NCBI GenBank assembly: GCA_020796225.1
Contig: CM036775.1
Coordinates: 11,911,671-11,975,670 of the forward strand
DNA length: 64,000 nucleotides
Reading direction: 5' to 3'
Source: Arion vulgaris
Taxonomy: Eukaryota > Mollusca > Gastropoda > Stylommatophora > Arionidae
Under the pieces are notes generated by a model. It saw only the letters and a program-made list of their open reading frames with translations, had not been told where the DNA came from and did not search any database. This document shows positions 1-10,450 of the stretch, in pieces. Made by a program: the position numbers and the translations under genes. How positions within the stretch are numbered: the stretch's first letter is position 1; every line of letters begins with the position of its first letter.

Positions 1-160
1 ACGTGAAAATAGACAAACAAATATGTTTTTGTATCGGCTGCTAGGAGACGGAGTGAACGAATTATGTGTGTATGTCAGAAATAGAGATTAGTTATTGTGA
101 ATGTCGTAAACAAATAATATGTCGTTGATACATAATTTTGTCAAGTTTTTCTTTTTTCTG

Positions 161-262
161 TTGTCGTCACACTGTTACCGGATTGTTGTCCAGTGTCGTA
201 GTTTTCTTCTTCTTTTGTCGTCACACTGTTACCGAGTTGTTGTCCAGTGTCGTGATTTTCTG
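161..262 (+). repeat. 54-bp tandem duplication
   Basis: The motif TTGTCGTCACACTGTTACCG occurs at 161 and again at 215, each followed by a TTGTTGTCCAGTGTCGT-like segment. A reverse-complement relative lies at about 812-850 (CACGACACTGGGCAACAAC). It is probably part of an old dispersed repeat; no coding potential. Confidence 0.6.
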
Positions 263-328
263 GGTGGTTCTTTGTCTTGTTCTGCTCTAGTAGCTTGGGT
301 GATAGTTATTTTTGCTCTTTGACAGGAT

Positions 329-478
329 TTTTCGTGGTCTTCCTCTCGCCTTCTTTCTTGATGTTCCACAGTATACAGAGTCTTCTACAACAGAACATCG
401 GGAGAGAAGGCAAGAGGAAGACCACGGAAAAGATGGTTAGATGGTGTAGTAGAATCCTGTCAAAGAAGAAAATAATAA
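329..478 (+). pseudogene. LINE C-terminal fragment with foldback
   Basis: Bases 375-478 read YRVFYNRTSGEKARGRPRK followed by RWLDGVVESC, the Arg-rich GRPRKRW segment seen after the thumb of many animal non-LTR reverse transcriptases. Bases 329-364 are the reverse complement of 394-431 with few mismatches, making a hairpin with a loop of about 29 nt. A diverged antisense relative follows at 869-960. The fragment is far too short to be functional. Confidence 0.6.
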
Positions 479-494
479 TCCACAAGCCACCAGA

Positions 495-777
495 TTAGAG
501 AACCGCGGTAGCGTGTTGTTAGTGAACTCGCTTATCAAGGCTGGTGGTCTGGGTTCAACTCCCTCAATGCGCGTGGAATTTTTCCCGACCACGACGGCTC
601 TCAGGTCGACCCAGCCTCAACTCAGTACCAGACATGCTCTGGGAAAGTAAAGGCGGCCGGCGTGATGCTGACCACATCACCCATCGTGTGCCGACGGTCA
701 ATGAAAATACAGGCCTAACACTGTATTGCCCTATATACCACGAGGTATGAAAGGTTCCTTTACTTTTTTTTTCTTTT
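495..777 (+). mobile_element. SINE-H copy 1, tRNA-headed, with TSD
   Basis: The A-box-like GTGTTGTTAGTGAACTCG and B-box-like GGGTTCAACTCC mark a tRNA-derived head, followed by a body ending in CCTTTACTTTTTTTTTC. It is flanked by the perfect 11-bp duplication AAGCCACCAGA at 484-494 and 778-788, so the boundaries are secure. A second copy lies at 17598-17864. Confidence 0.85.
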
Positions 778-868
778 AAGCCACCAGAACAGTGCAAGTC
801 AAAAACAAATCACCACGACACTGGGCAACAACCCGGAAACGGTGTGACGACAAAAGAAGAAGAAGACA

Positions 869-960
869 GGATTCTACTGTGTCATTTAACCATCATTTGT
901 TGTCTTCCTCTCGCTTTCTTCCCTGATGTTTTGTTGTAGCAGACTCTGTATACTGTGGAG
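869..960 (-). pseudogene. LINE C-terminal fragment, antisense relative of 375-478
   Basis: The stretch GTTGTCTTCCTCTCGCTTTC and the neighbouring GACTCTGTATACTGTGG are reverse-complement relatives of the fragment at 329-478. Several indels; not coding. Confidence 0.5.
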
Positions 961-1000
961 TTTGGATACATTCTTATTAAGTGGCCAAACCACTTAATAC

Positions 1001-1600
1001 TTTATTTCTCAATGTAATTCAAGCAAGGTTCTGTGCCAACTTTCCATCTTATGCTGATGTTGGTGACTTTGTTTCTCAATGTAATTTAAGCAAGGTTCTG
1101 TTCCAACTTTCTTTCTTATCCTGATGTTGATGACTTTGTTTCTCAATGTAATTCAAGCAGGTTCTGTGCCAACTTTCTTTCTTATGCAGATGTTGGTGAC
1201 TTTGTTTCTCAATGTAATTCAAGCAAGGTTCTGTGCCAACTTTCTTTCTTATGCAGATGTTGGTGACTTTGTTTCTTAATGTAATTCAAGCAAGTTTCTG
1301 TACCAACTTTCTTTATTATGCTGATGTTGGTGACTTTGTTTCTTAATGTAATTCAAGCAAGGTTCTGTGCCAACTTTCTATCTTATGCTGATGTTGGTGA
1401 CTTTGTTTCTAATGTAATTCAAGCAAGGTTCTGTGCCAACTTTCTATCTTATGCTGATGTTGGTGACTTTGTTTCTTAATGTAATTTAAGCAAGGTTCTG
1501 TGCTAACTTTCTTTCTTATCCTGATGTTGTTGACTTTGTTTCTTAATGTAATTTAGCAAGGTTCTGTGCCAACTTTCTTTCTTATGCTGATGTTGTTGAC
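1001..1600. repeat. 67-bp minisatellite, about 9 copies
   Basis: Units of the type TTTGTTTCTCAATGTAATTC..GGTTCTGTGCCAAC..CTGATGTTGGTGAC repeat with a 67-bp spacing (for example 1201 to 1268). Units differ by small indels and substitutions (CTCAATG versus CTTAATG, GGTGAC versus TGTTGAC). Confidence 0.9.
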
Positions 1601-1944
1601 TCTTGTCTTTTCTGGTGTTGTTGGTAACTTTTCGCAGGCGCCGCATTTTACACTTTTAGTTGTGTTTTGCGACTGCTCTTTGTTGATGTTGTATTCTGGA
1701 AGCACTGAGTATGTATGAAAATGTTGTTCATCATCTGTTGTTTAGATGTATGTGAGATTTTGACAGCTTCTTCTTCTTCAACCCAGGAATTATGAATTTT
1801 CACTTTTTCTATAGTGCAGGGGGAGGTGTGTACCTGAGCTTTCTTGAAAACCTAGAAACCTCCAACAGCTCTAGGTGTCTAGTGCTATGCTTAGTGCTGC
1901 GGAGACTTCTACCCAGGTAGGGCTCATTATGTTATCTTATGTTA

Positions 1945-2300
1945 TGTTACGCGATCGACGTCATGGCACATTGGGCATTCCCATTTGTGCTCTGTCCTTC
2001 GCTGCAGCAGCCATCCCAAAGATCCATTTGCTCACAGTACCCATGAGAAGTTGATTACTATATCTTCTCTCTACCACGAAGACGACACTGTCTGGCATGT
2101 CCAAACTTAACGCCTAATTCTCAAACTCGGTCCAATGTCTGAGACCCGCCCTTGTCACACATTTGAGACGTACCGTATTGATGATATCGGCTCTGTCCAT
2201 ACTTCTGCCCATTTGAGTCGGGCATTGTTTGCAAGAGAGTCAGTACACTCGTTACCCCGCACTCCAGCGGTAGGGTTCACTGGTCATCACTACAGTATTC
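1945..2300 (-). pseudogene. LINE RNase H C-terminal fragment (antisense)
   Basis: The reverse complement matches the RNase H-containing LINE copies at 44640-45000 and 61320-61645, including the GVRGNE.ADSL region, the ADIIN segment and a downstream CP.CHD.D motif. Substitutions and frameshifts interrupt it. It marks a third copy of the same LINE family, truncated on both sides. Confidence 0.7.
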
Positions 2301-2469
2301 TCCCTTTTCTAGTGTAGAGGGATGTTATAGGGTGCGATGTTATTTGGTCGTTTTAATCTTGTAAGTAACTTGTTAGAATTGAAAGTAATTCATGGTAACT
2401 TGTTAGTAACTTGTTCAACAGTATAAAAAGGTACAAAACACCATCCTTATAGTTGTATACTTCTTTATT
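2301..2469. other. AT-rich spacer with CTTGTTAGTAACTTG repeats
   Basis: Short AT-rich stretch with several GTAACTTGTTAG-like words between two LINE fragments. I see no gene here. Confidence 0.4.
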
Positions 2470-3200
2470 TATAACAGAAGAACAGCTACAACAACACATC
2501 AACAGACTCCAGTTAGCATGTAACGAATACAACATGAGAATTAACATCGACAAAACAGAAGTAATGACATTCGCCAGAGGAAAACACTACCAACATCTCC
2601 ATCGATAATCATCTACTAAATCAAGTAAAAGATTTCACATACCTGGGAGCATTTTTTCAGCAAATGGAAGAATAACTAATGAAATTCAACACAGATGCAA
2701 CAAAGCAAATCAAATGATAGGCAAATGGCGCCAATTTTAAGATGCAAACACGTCACCATGAACACAAAAAGAGCAATGTTCAACACAATCTTTCTCCCAC
2801 ATTATGTTACCAGTGCCAAACCTGGACGCTGACAACAAACGATAGAAGAAAACTAGTCACAACAGAGATGAAGTGTCTACGCAGAATGCTGGGTGTAACA
2901 AGAAGAGACCGGTTGAGAAATGAAGACATCAGGAAAAAGTGGGTACAACATCAGTACTAGACTTCATCAAGACACAACAAATTAAATGGTTCGGTCACGT
3001 AAGCAGATTACCATCAGACAGTGCACCCCAAAGAGCAATGCTGCCCGATACAATGGGTACAAGCAAAAGGCCGGCCACGCAAAAGATGGACCTCAGAGAT
3101 AACAGAGGCGACGAAAGAGACTATCTACGAAGCGCATACTAGGGCCCGTTTTAGAAATCTCTTCCTGACCTGACGCTGTGAGGCATACAGGATTCGAGAA
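2470..3200 (+). pseudogene. LINE reverse transcriptase, distal part, broken
   Basis: Conceptual translation in shifting frames gives HINRLQLACNEYNMRINIDK, then a KDFTYLGAFFS-like segment, then FLPTLCYQCQTWTL, EMKCLRRMLGVTRRDRLRNE and IKWFGHVSRLPSD. This is the order expected downstream of the catalytic palm in RT of CR1/Jockey/RTE-like LINEs: the INxxKTE helix, the YLG motif and the C-terminal GH..R. block. At least three frameshifts or stops are visible. The tail GACCTGACGCTGTGAGGCATACAGGATTCGAG also ends the copy at 49300-49700, so the element 3' end is probably near 3200. Confidence 0.8.
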
Positions 3201-3279
3201 AGAAACTTCTTTATTTTGATGTTATTTCCATGTAGGCAAACACGTCCATTCGTGTCTAGTGTTTATGTCGTTCTCCTTG

Positions 3280-3455
3280 CCCGTCTGTCCAGCATGTTCG
3301 TAGCGCGTTGGACTACGGGTGACTATCCCTCGTGTGTGCGGGTTCAATTCCGCGGGATGGCAGAAAAAGTCACAGATTCCCCAGATTTACGGTGTTCGTG
3401 GCACCGAGCCGAAGAGCTGAAAAGCTCAAGTGCTTCTGGATCGGAAAAAGAAAAA
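3280..3455 (+). mobile_element. SINE-B copy
   Basis: tRNA-like head with GTTCGTAGCGCGTTGGACTA (A-box region) and GCGGGTTCAATTCCGCGG (B box with T-arm stem), then the body CCCCAGATTTACGGTGTTCG and an A-rich end after CTTCTGGATCGG. About ten more copies occur in the window. Confidence 0.85.
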
Positions 3456-4032
3456 TGTTCTCTTTTCTGTTCACTAACGTTGCTACGGAGTCACTACACA
3501 AAGCTACGTCAGCTAGATTCCCTACGTCAATGTCTCGTTTTAGTGTTGCTATCTGCTAATCAACATCAACAGGAAACCCTCTGTACTCAATGCTAAAACA
3601 TAAAATCAATTAATAGTCTTCAGCAAAATTGTATGGAGGAAAAAAAACGTCACACATCACCAATTGTGACTCAACATTATAACATCGACTCCAGATAGCG
3701 CCAGGAACTGGTTGATGCGAGGTGGTTGCACTTTGACAGCCTGTCCTCACATGTCGTGGGATAGGCAAGGGGCATCTCACATTTCTTGTCATGTCTCTAT
3801 GTCACTCTTGCTTGTCAGAGTCTTGTCATGCAATTCTAAAAACATCACTTATTCATCTAAGTGGGCATGTGATTATAGTCCAGAGAGTCACTTCTGTGGG
3901 TGTTCTAGAACAACCACTGGTTGGCCACTCTTTATGGTCTATTTGTGATTTTCGCCAGAGAGAGTGCTGAGAGACAAACCTGCACGGACAGATGTTTGTG
4001 TTCACTCGAAACGATCAGTTTCCGGCTGTTAA
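3456..4032. other. Stretch with no recognised gene
   Basis: No domain-like translation, tRNA or clear repeat was recognised. Short open frames here have no family signature. Confidence 0.4.
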
Positions 4033-4520
4033 TTGGCCATTAACATAGTGACTAAAAGACAGATTATAAATTCAATCTTTATACCAACACTGTGCTACCA
4101 GAGCCAAACATGGGCACTGACAAAAGAACAAGAAAGGAAAATTATCACATGCGAAATGAGATGCATGAGGAAAGCAGTAAATAAAACAAGAAGAGACCAT
4201 ATAAGAAATGAGAATTAGAAGAACAGTCGGAACAACACCTGCTATTATATTGAAAAACAGAGACTCAAATGGTTTGCCCACTTGGTCAGAATGAACCCGA
4301 ATACACCAGTTGCAAGAGCGTACAACCTGAAAATGGAATCATCAAGAGGAAAGGGCAGACCAAGAAAAAGATGGGTTGATGGAGTTACAGACATCTTAAA
4401 ACTCCACAATACCACAGCATATCAAGCGACCGAGCGTGCATTATCTCCGAAACCGATCATCAGTTAAACCTGCTACGCCTAGCGGCAAAAAAGTAGAGAA
4501 GGACAAAAGAAAAAAGAAGA
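4033..4520 (+). pseudogene. LINE reverse transcriptase C-terminal fragment
   Basis: Reads RQIINSIFIPTLCYQSQTWA and EMRCMRKAVNKTRRDHIRNE, then a frameshift, then MVRMNPNTPVARAYNLK and GKGRPRKRWVDGVTDILK. It is related to but distinct from the copy at 2470-3200. It ends in a Lys-rich tail with AAAAGAAAAAAGAAG, likely near the element 3' end. Confidence 0.75.
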
Positions 4521-5520
4521 ACAGAATTGGCCATTTTGATCTGAGCCTGCGAGTTTACGCATTTTTAATATTTTTTTGGTTGGGGACGTTGTTCTACAAT
4601 TGTAGGGCGATCGCGTCCAACTCTTGTCAATTTTTGGGCTTGTACGAGATGACAAACCCTTGCATTATCGGCCTTACTTTTCTTGCCACTGTGAGTTTAT
4701 TCCGGGAGGAAAATTCTCAGCCATTTCGAGGCGCATGTCGGTACTTGGCAATTTGCAATTTTTTAACTCTGCATTTGCTCTGGCCCTGGGAAACACTAAA
4801 CTGGGGTCTCACACAGATAATCCATAAGTCGTTTCATTCGGTGCTAGCAATACAACTGAAATTTTGCGCTCGCCAACATCCTTCCCCCACAGTCTTCCGG
4901 TGATGTTAGTTCTTTACCCGGCACTAAATGGAACCTATATTCTGCACTCTGCAACAGTACCTGCCCGGTTGTCCCAGGAGGCAGTTTTTAGACAAGAGGT
5001 TTGCGCTCCGCCAACCTTACCCAGTAGATGTATCCGCTCTTGACCTCCGATACGGAGTTTACTGTAATCTTTCCTTGTTTCGTCACGATACGTTACAGTG
5101 TTTTTAGAGACACTTGCCTAAAGCTGGCAATTGTGGTGCGACCGTTAAATCGTTACACATCGTTCTCCTGGATTCTTGCGCCATACCTGGCAATTGTAGT
5201 GCGGCCAATGACTCCGGGGGAGTTGGTATTCGTTCACAGACGACTCATACGCTATTATTTCCTTCGTTTGCTTTGCATTTGAGCAACTTTTCTCCAGACA
5301 TCAGCCAGGGAATGAATGCATTTCGGAACTGTATAACGTTTCTGTGCTTGCACTACTACCACTACCCGTAGTTCTCCCTCGATTCCTACCCACTTAGCCA
5401 GACAGGATCATCTGTCTGTTTCCAGTGCCACCACGTGGAGATAGGGTAGGGTCTTGATCAGTGCCAGCTCACTGACCCGGGCGCGCGTTATCCCTTTATG
5501 CTGTTTGCGCCTGTGACCCC
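4521..5520. other. 1-kb stretch with no recognised feature
   Basis: Mixed-composition sequence. The word CTGGCAATTGTRGTGCG occurs twice near 5125 and 5190, suggesting a small internal duplication. The longest open frame (4436-4903) begins inside the LINE tail and shows no family signature. Confidence 0.4.
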
Positions 5521-6270
5521 TTATATCAACCTAAGATAGTATTGCTCAACTTGATCAACGTAAGATAGTATTGCTCAACTTAATCATGTGTTGTATCAAC
5601 CTAAGATAGTATTGCTCAACGTGATGTGCTATATCAACCTAAGATAGTATTGCTCAACTTGATGTGCTATATCAACCTAAGATAATATTGCTCAACTTGA
5701 TCAACCTCAGATAGTATTGCTCAACTTGATCAACCAAAGATAGTATTGCTCAACTTGATGTGCTATATCAACCTAAGATAGTATTGCTCAACTTGATGCT
5801 TATCAACCTAGATAATATTGCTCAACTTGATCAACCTCAGATAGTATTGCTCAACTTGATCAACCAAAGATAGTATTGCTCAACTTGATCAACTAACTAT
5901 AGTATTGCTCAACTTGATCAACCAACTATAATATTACTCAACTTGATCAACCTTAGATAGTATTGCTCAACTAGATCAACCTAAGATAGTATTGCTCAAC
6001 TTGATCAACCTAAGATAGTATTGCTCAACTTGATCAACCAACTATAGTTTTGCTCAACTTGATCAAAATAAAAAATAGTATTGCTCAACTTGATCAACCA
6101 ACGATAGTATTGCTCAACTTGATCAAACTAAGATAGTATTGCTCAACTTGATCAACCTAAGTATTGCTCAACTTGATCAACCTAAGATAGTATTGCTCAA
6201 CTTGATCAACCTAAGTATTGTTCAACTTGATGTGCTGTATCAACCAAAGATAGTATTGCTCAACGTGATG
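5521..6270. repeat. 29-bp minisatellite, about 25 copies
   Basis: The basic unit is TTGATCAACCTAAGATAGTA plus TTGCTCAAC (29 bp). Longer variants carry GATGTGCTATATCAACC between units, and others have AACTATAGT or a deleted AGATAGT. The pattern is AT-rich and non-coding. Confidence 0.9.
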
Positions 6271-6585
6271 TGAGGTTATATATACATGGTAATGTCATAG
6301 AGACAATCTAATATCTCAAAGTAAGTCTTGAGGGAGTCCATTTTGTCGCGACATACAGACGCCGAAAACCTGAGTCCCTAGGGGAGCTAAAGTCATTTTA
6401 GTCATTGGAAGAAAATAACCAGCGTAAATTGAGTGGTTGCAGAACTGGTTTGTTTCCCCTGATCGGTATTTTTATGTAGGTTAAGTGACTGTTAAAGCAT
6501 TGGCGTATTCTGTTAAAACAGTGGCGTAGTCCATTTGTTAATGCGAGGGTACTGTTCCATAGTAAGGACGTGGACGATATCAACT
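6271..6585. other. Spacer, no recognised gene
   Basis: No repeat family or coding signature was recognised between the 29-bp array and the small hAT-like insertion. Confidence 0.35.
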
Positions 6586-6593
6586 AGCTAGAG

Positions 6594-6680
6594 CCCTGTT
6601 TCCCAACGTGGGGCCCACGCCCCACAGGGGGCATTTTCATCGTTGGGGGGTGGATGGCACAAAAGGTTGGGAAAACATTG
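6594..6680. mobile_element. 87-bp hAT-like miniature element
   Basis: Ends read CTGTTTCCCAACGTGGGG and, in reverse complement, AATGTTTTCCCAACC, forming imperfect terminal inverted repeats of the TTCCCAA type. The flanks AGCTAGAG (6586-6593) and AGCTACAG (6681-6688) form an 8-bp duplication with one mismatch, as expected for hAT. Too short to code for anything. Confidence 0.55.
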
Positions 6681-6744
6681 AGCTACAGTGTCAGGGACTA
6701 GGCGATGTTATGGATCCAGTGAGCGACTGTAGATGTTAAGCAGT

Positions 6745-6990
6745 AATGAGCGCGATAACAACCCAAGCGACCTAGTTCAAACCCCCACGGCAGGCAGTTT
6801 GAAAGCAAATTCGTTTCCGTGGGATTTTACGAAAGGTAAAAATAGACCTCGCCGTTCAGTTCAGAAAGCAATGGCAAACTACTGAACGTATAAGTGATGC
6901 CTAGGAAATCAACGACTCGCTTACTGTGGTTGATGGCTATATCATGTAAAGGATATGCCACGATTTTCATTGTTAATTGATCTGTCATAG
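6745..6990 (+). mobile_element. SINE-J copy (diverged)
   Basis: The body words CAGAAAGCAATGGCAAACTA, CTGAACGTA and TGTAAAGGATATGCCA are shared with copies at 45275-45510 and 59868-60075. The B-box-like AGTTCAAACCCCC is at about 6774. Confidence 0.6.
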
Positions 6991-7044
6991 TCCAGTAGTT
7001 AGTGCGTTGCTGTTATTACGAAGTAAGAGGATAAAAAAAAAAGA

Positions 7045-7145
7045 TTATAAAAACGAAGAATTGACTCATAGCACCGGGTTTAATGCGATTTGACTCAGTC
7101 CCTATCCACAGAAATGGAACGCCAGCTGCAGAGAGTAGGTCACAA
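7045..7145 (-). mobile_element. SINE-I fragment
   Basis: TTGACTCATAGCACCGGGTT and the following CAGTCCCTATCCACAGAAAT, then GGAACGCCAGCTG, resemble the distal part of SINE-I copies at 59040-59302 and 60885-61150. The tRNA head is missing. Confidence 0.45.
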
Positions 7146-7191
7146 AACACGAAACCCTTGAACATACAAACAACTACAGAAACATAGACAT

Positions 7192-7572
7192 ATTTTTTTT
7201 CCGATCCAGAAGCTTTCAGCTCTTCGGTTCGGTGCCATGGACAGCGTAACCCTTCGGCTCGGTGCCAAAACACGTAATCACAAAGTACTGTAGTTTTACA
7301 AATTACAAAAACAGTGACAAAATACAGCAACGTTTCGTATTTTGTCATTGTTTTTGTAATGTGTAAAGCTACAGTACTTTGTGATTACGTGTTTTGCCAA
7401 TCAAATAGTTTTACTGCAGTCTCATCTATTTTGTGAATATTTTGGCTCGGTACCACAACATCGTAAATCTGGAGAACCTGTGGCTTTTCTGCCAGCCCGC
7501 GGGATTGAACAGCACTCACATGGGGCTTGCCACCCGTCGTCCACCGCGCTACGAACACGCTGGGCAGGCGTG
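7192..7572 (-). mobile_element. SINE-B copy split by a PLE foldback
   Basis: The left part (7192-7266) has CGATCCAGAAGCTTTCAGC and CTTCGGCTCGGTGCC. The right part (7444-7572) resumes at GGCTCGGTACC and ends with CGCTACGAACACGCTGGGCA. The two parts overlap by the duplicated word GGCTCGGTRCC, so the intervening 177 bp is a later insertion. Confidence 0.8.
7267..7443 (+). mobile_element. Miniature foldback Penelope-like element
   Basis: Starts AAAACACGTAATCACAAAGT and ends with its reverse complement GATTACGTGTTTTGCC, then the tail CAAATAGTTTTACTGCAGTC. The same end sequences bound the 2-kb PLE at 54051-56134. Arms are about 58-70 bp. It is flanked by an 11-bp TSD, GGCTCGGTGCC at 7256-7266 and GGCTCGGTACC at 7444-7454. 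No coding region remains. Confidence 0.8.
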
Positions 7573-7699
7573 CAAACAGAGACAGTTAAATATCCATTGT
7601 TGATATCTCGTTAATTTGAAGAGAGAAAAACCGTGGTCAAGACATGTAATGCAGTGAGGACAACGAGGACAGCGAGAATAAGGGATGCCTAGGTAGGAG

Positions 7700-8095
7700 A
7701 CACACAAAAAACAAGAATGAAAACTCAGTCCTTCGAAACGAAATGCTACAGAAAGATCCTACGAATACCATGGACAGAAAAAGAAAGAACACTGATGTCC
7801 TGAAAGAACTGAATGTTAAAGAGAATTGGCTGATAAACAACATACTATACAGAAAAATTACATACTTTGGTCACATTAAGCGTCACCATGGCCTGGAGAG
7901 AACAGTATTAGAGGGCAGTGTTCAGGACGCAGAGGCAGACCAAGAAGAAGATGGCTACAAGATACTAAAGAAACCATGAATATGACCATCGACGAAGTGG
8001 GTTAACTGGCAAGAGACAAGAGTGAATTTCAGATGTGCTGCAAAGAGAGCAACGTCCTATAAAGGATACGCACCTTGATGATGAGATAGGACAAC
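7700..8095 (+). pseudogene. LINE C-terminal fragment
   Basis: Matches the better copy at 41880-42385: QSFETKCYRKILRIPWTEKE, a frameshift, then an ITYFGHIKRHHGLERT-like segment and the tail AGAGCAACGTCCTATAAAGG. The frame is broken at least twice. Confidence 0.7.
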
Positions 8096-8379
8096 CTTTT
8101 GAAGCAGAGCGAGCTCAAAGACATGCATAGGCCTTGGTTTGAGGTAAAAATAAAGGCACAAGATCCAACTGAGGGTAATTGTTATGTGTCTTCCTTATGT
8201 TTCGTTGGGCGTGACAATGGCTGATGATGCTGAGGAAGAGGATGATGCTGATGATGATGTTCAGTCATGGCGTCTAATACTTTACCTCAGACTGATTTTT
8301 GCGTAAATGCTTTCTTTCATTATAACCGTATTCCTTGCTTTGCAGACGAGCATTACTTCGACTTCTGAGGTGGTCCGAT

Positions 8380-9106
8380 CAATTGCGACTCGTGATATTT
8401 TTATTGGTGGGGCAATACAAAACCTTTTGAGAAAAATCCTGGTTTTTGGGTTAGTATTTTAGTAATTAATATTTCTCTATTCTGGAAAATTATCCCTCCT
8501 TTACTAGAATGATCTAGCATAAAACTAAGATGCAAAACTGAACTTACCAAGGGACAGAGTTACTTATAAAAGAGTTCAGCACATTGTCGTACACATATGT
8601 ATATTTACGGAACGGGTGATTACCTTAAACTATTTTATGATGGTTAGTTAATTATTTATATTATTTTCTATTATATAACATTCGGTATTTACGCACTTGG
8701 ACTGAGTTGTAGCGCAATAACACTGTTAAACCGTGGGCTGGTTTGGCCGCGTAAGAATGTCCCAACTGAATGAAAGAAAATCACATTTATGTCTGTGTTA
8801 AATAACCAGTCGAGAGAGGTCAGAGGTCGCTCTATGTTAACAGAAGGTCTATATAGATCCCATTTCAGCCGACCTTAAAAAATAGTGCGCTGAGAATGGG
8901 TGAAGTATATTAATTAGGGAGGAAAGACGATAAATTTCAGACTGTTTATTATATTTTAAGCGTTACGTATTCAACCCTCAACGCTAATCGGCATTACGTT
9001 ATAAGTAATAATTATTAACAGATTATTTTTTTAAATAATAAATGCACGTTACACATTATTTTTGATGGGGACGTCCCTACTAGCACTTAATGACGAGCCG
9101 CCACTG
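8380..9106. mobile_element. hAT-D element, 727 bp, non-autonomous
   Basis: The right end ACGAGCCGCCACTG is the inverted repeat of CAGTGGCGGCTCGT seen in copies at 39941 and 41324. The left end CAATTGCGACTCGTGAT is a decayed version. The interior near both ends (TTGGTGGGGCAATAC, GATGGGGACGTCCC) also matches those copies. The middle is AT-rich and has no transposase-like frame. Confidence 0.65.
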
Positions 9107-9385
9107 GGCTCAGTATATAAAAATGTTGGTTTGCACTGCTGTAAGGGACATAACCCTTTAAATAAAAACTTTCATTTTTTAATGCGGTGATACAAGCCCC
9201 TAGATCAAGTATATTTATAAATATTTCCATATCCCTCTCTTTCTATCTCTGTCTCTCTCTCTTTCTTTCTCTCACTCTATCCGTGTTCGTCTTATGTTGA
9301 GTAGGTCAGCCTTTGGCTTTATGAAACTTTACAGCCGCATGTCTCTTGAGATCTATGAATTATGTTGGAACAACAGTATTTAATT
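9107..9385. other. AT-rich spacer with CT-rich microsatellite
   Basis: Contains a degenerate (TC)n/(TTTC)n run at about 9235-9275. No gene recognised. Confidence 0.5.
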
Positions 9386-9573
9386 TTTGATCCAGAAGCA
9401 CTTGAGCTTTCAGCTCTTCAGCTCGGTGTCATGGACATCGTAAGACTTCGGTTCGGTGCCACGAACACCATAAATCTGGAGAACCTGTGGCTTTTCTGCC
9501 CGCCCGTGGAATTGAACCGCACTCACAGGGGCTTGTCACCCGTCGTCCAACGCGCTACGAACACGCTGGGCAG
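9386..9573 (-). mobile_element. SINE-B copy
   Basis: Antisense copy: GATCCAGAAGCACTTGAGC at the left and CAACGCGCTACGAACACGCT at the right. The B-box complement GGAATTGAACCGC is present. Confidence 0.85.
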
Positions 9574-9602
9574 GAGGCTGGAACGACAGTATAAATACAC
9601 TT

Positions 9603-9845
9603 AACAGAAAAGAGAAGACCAGTCTTCAGAAGGGACACTACGGTCTCAGAGCGCACCTCCATAGAATGAATCTCTGGGACTCGGTAGCCTGCACCTGTGG
9701 AGCACCAAAGCAGTCCCCAGAGCACATCCTGCAAGACTGCCACAGCCTGAGTACATCCTGAGCAGTGGGAGAATGGTAATTTGGCAAAAACAGAAACAAC
9801 CCAACAAAACTAACTATGGAAGACCTCCAGCGTACCGCCCTGTTT
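9603..9845 (+). pseudogene. LINE C-terminal Cys-rich fragment
   Basis: Reads RRDTTVSERTSIE in one frame and, after a shift, RLRAHLHRMNLWDSVACTCG, then a CHSLS segment. The C.CG...Q..EHIL..C pattern is the short Cys/His motif found at the C-terminus of Jockey/CR1-type LINE ORF2 proteins. Related copies are at 20570-20765 (antisense) and 27655-27890. Confidence 0.65.
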
Positions 9846-9865
9846 ATGACACATATCGCCCGCGT

Positions 9866-10070
9866 GCCCAGCGTGTTCGTAGCGCGCTGGACTACGGGTG
9901 ACAAGTCCTCTGTATGTGCGGGTTCAACTCCGTGGACTGGCAGAAAAACTACAGGTTCCCCAGATTTACGGTGTTCGTGGCACCGAACCGAAGGGTTACG
10001 ATGTCCATGACACCGAGCCGAAGAGCTTTCAGCTCAAGTGCTTCTGGATCGAAGAAAAAAAAAAAAATGA
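9866..10070 (+). mobile_element. SINE-B copy with A-rich tail
   Basis: Starts GCCCAGCGTGTTCGTAGCGC, has the B-box GCGGGTTCAACTCCG and ends CTTCTGGATCGAAGAAAAAA. It is in sense orientation. Confidence 0.85.
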
Positions 10071-10244
10071 CACATTCTGCGTAGTCGCATAGCAGAAGAC
10101 GATCGCAGAAGAAGAAGAAGACTGTTGGAGCATCGCCTCGTAATATATTTTCTCTTCCGTAAAAACAAATAACGTAGAAACTTGGTCCGGGAAAGTGATT
10201 GATGGAAATATACATTTATAACCGTCAAATCCAAACAAGCACAA

Positions 10245-10450
10245 CGTGGAGACGCTCAATCAATCAAGTACCATGCCTGCCGGCGTAGGTGATCATGTCT
10301 CTTCCAACTCTCCCTCTCTCCTTTGTGCTGAATCAGTTCTGACTTCGATCTTTTGTCGAACCATGATGTCAAGCCACCCAACATCTTCTCCCTCGTCTTC
10401 CACGATATCTTCTTCCCTGAAATTTACCTGTTGTCACCAAATGCTCTAAA
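10245..10450 (-). pseudogene. LINE C-terminal fragment (antisense)
   Basis: The reverse complement reads HLVTTGKFQGRRYRGRRGRR, then a frameshift and a SPTPAGMVLD-like end. The sense relative lies at 13240-13770 and a short tail at 58800-58845. Confidence 0.6.

Noticed and set aside
3216..3596. 126-codon frame
   Set aside because: It runs through SINE-B and unassigned sequence; no family signature.
4436..4903. 155-codon frame with hydrophobic stretches
   Set aside because: Its first 30 codons are a LINE tail. The rest has no homologue I recognise, and other frames are similarly open.
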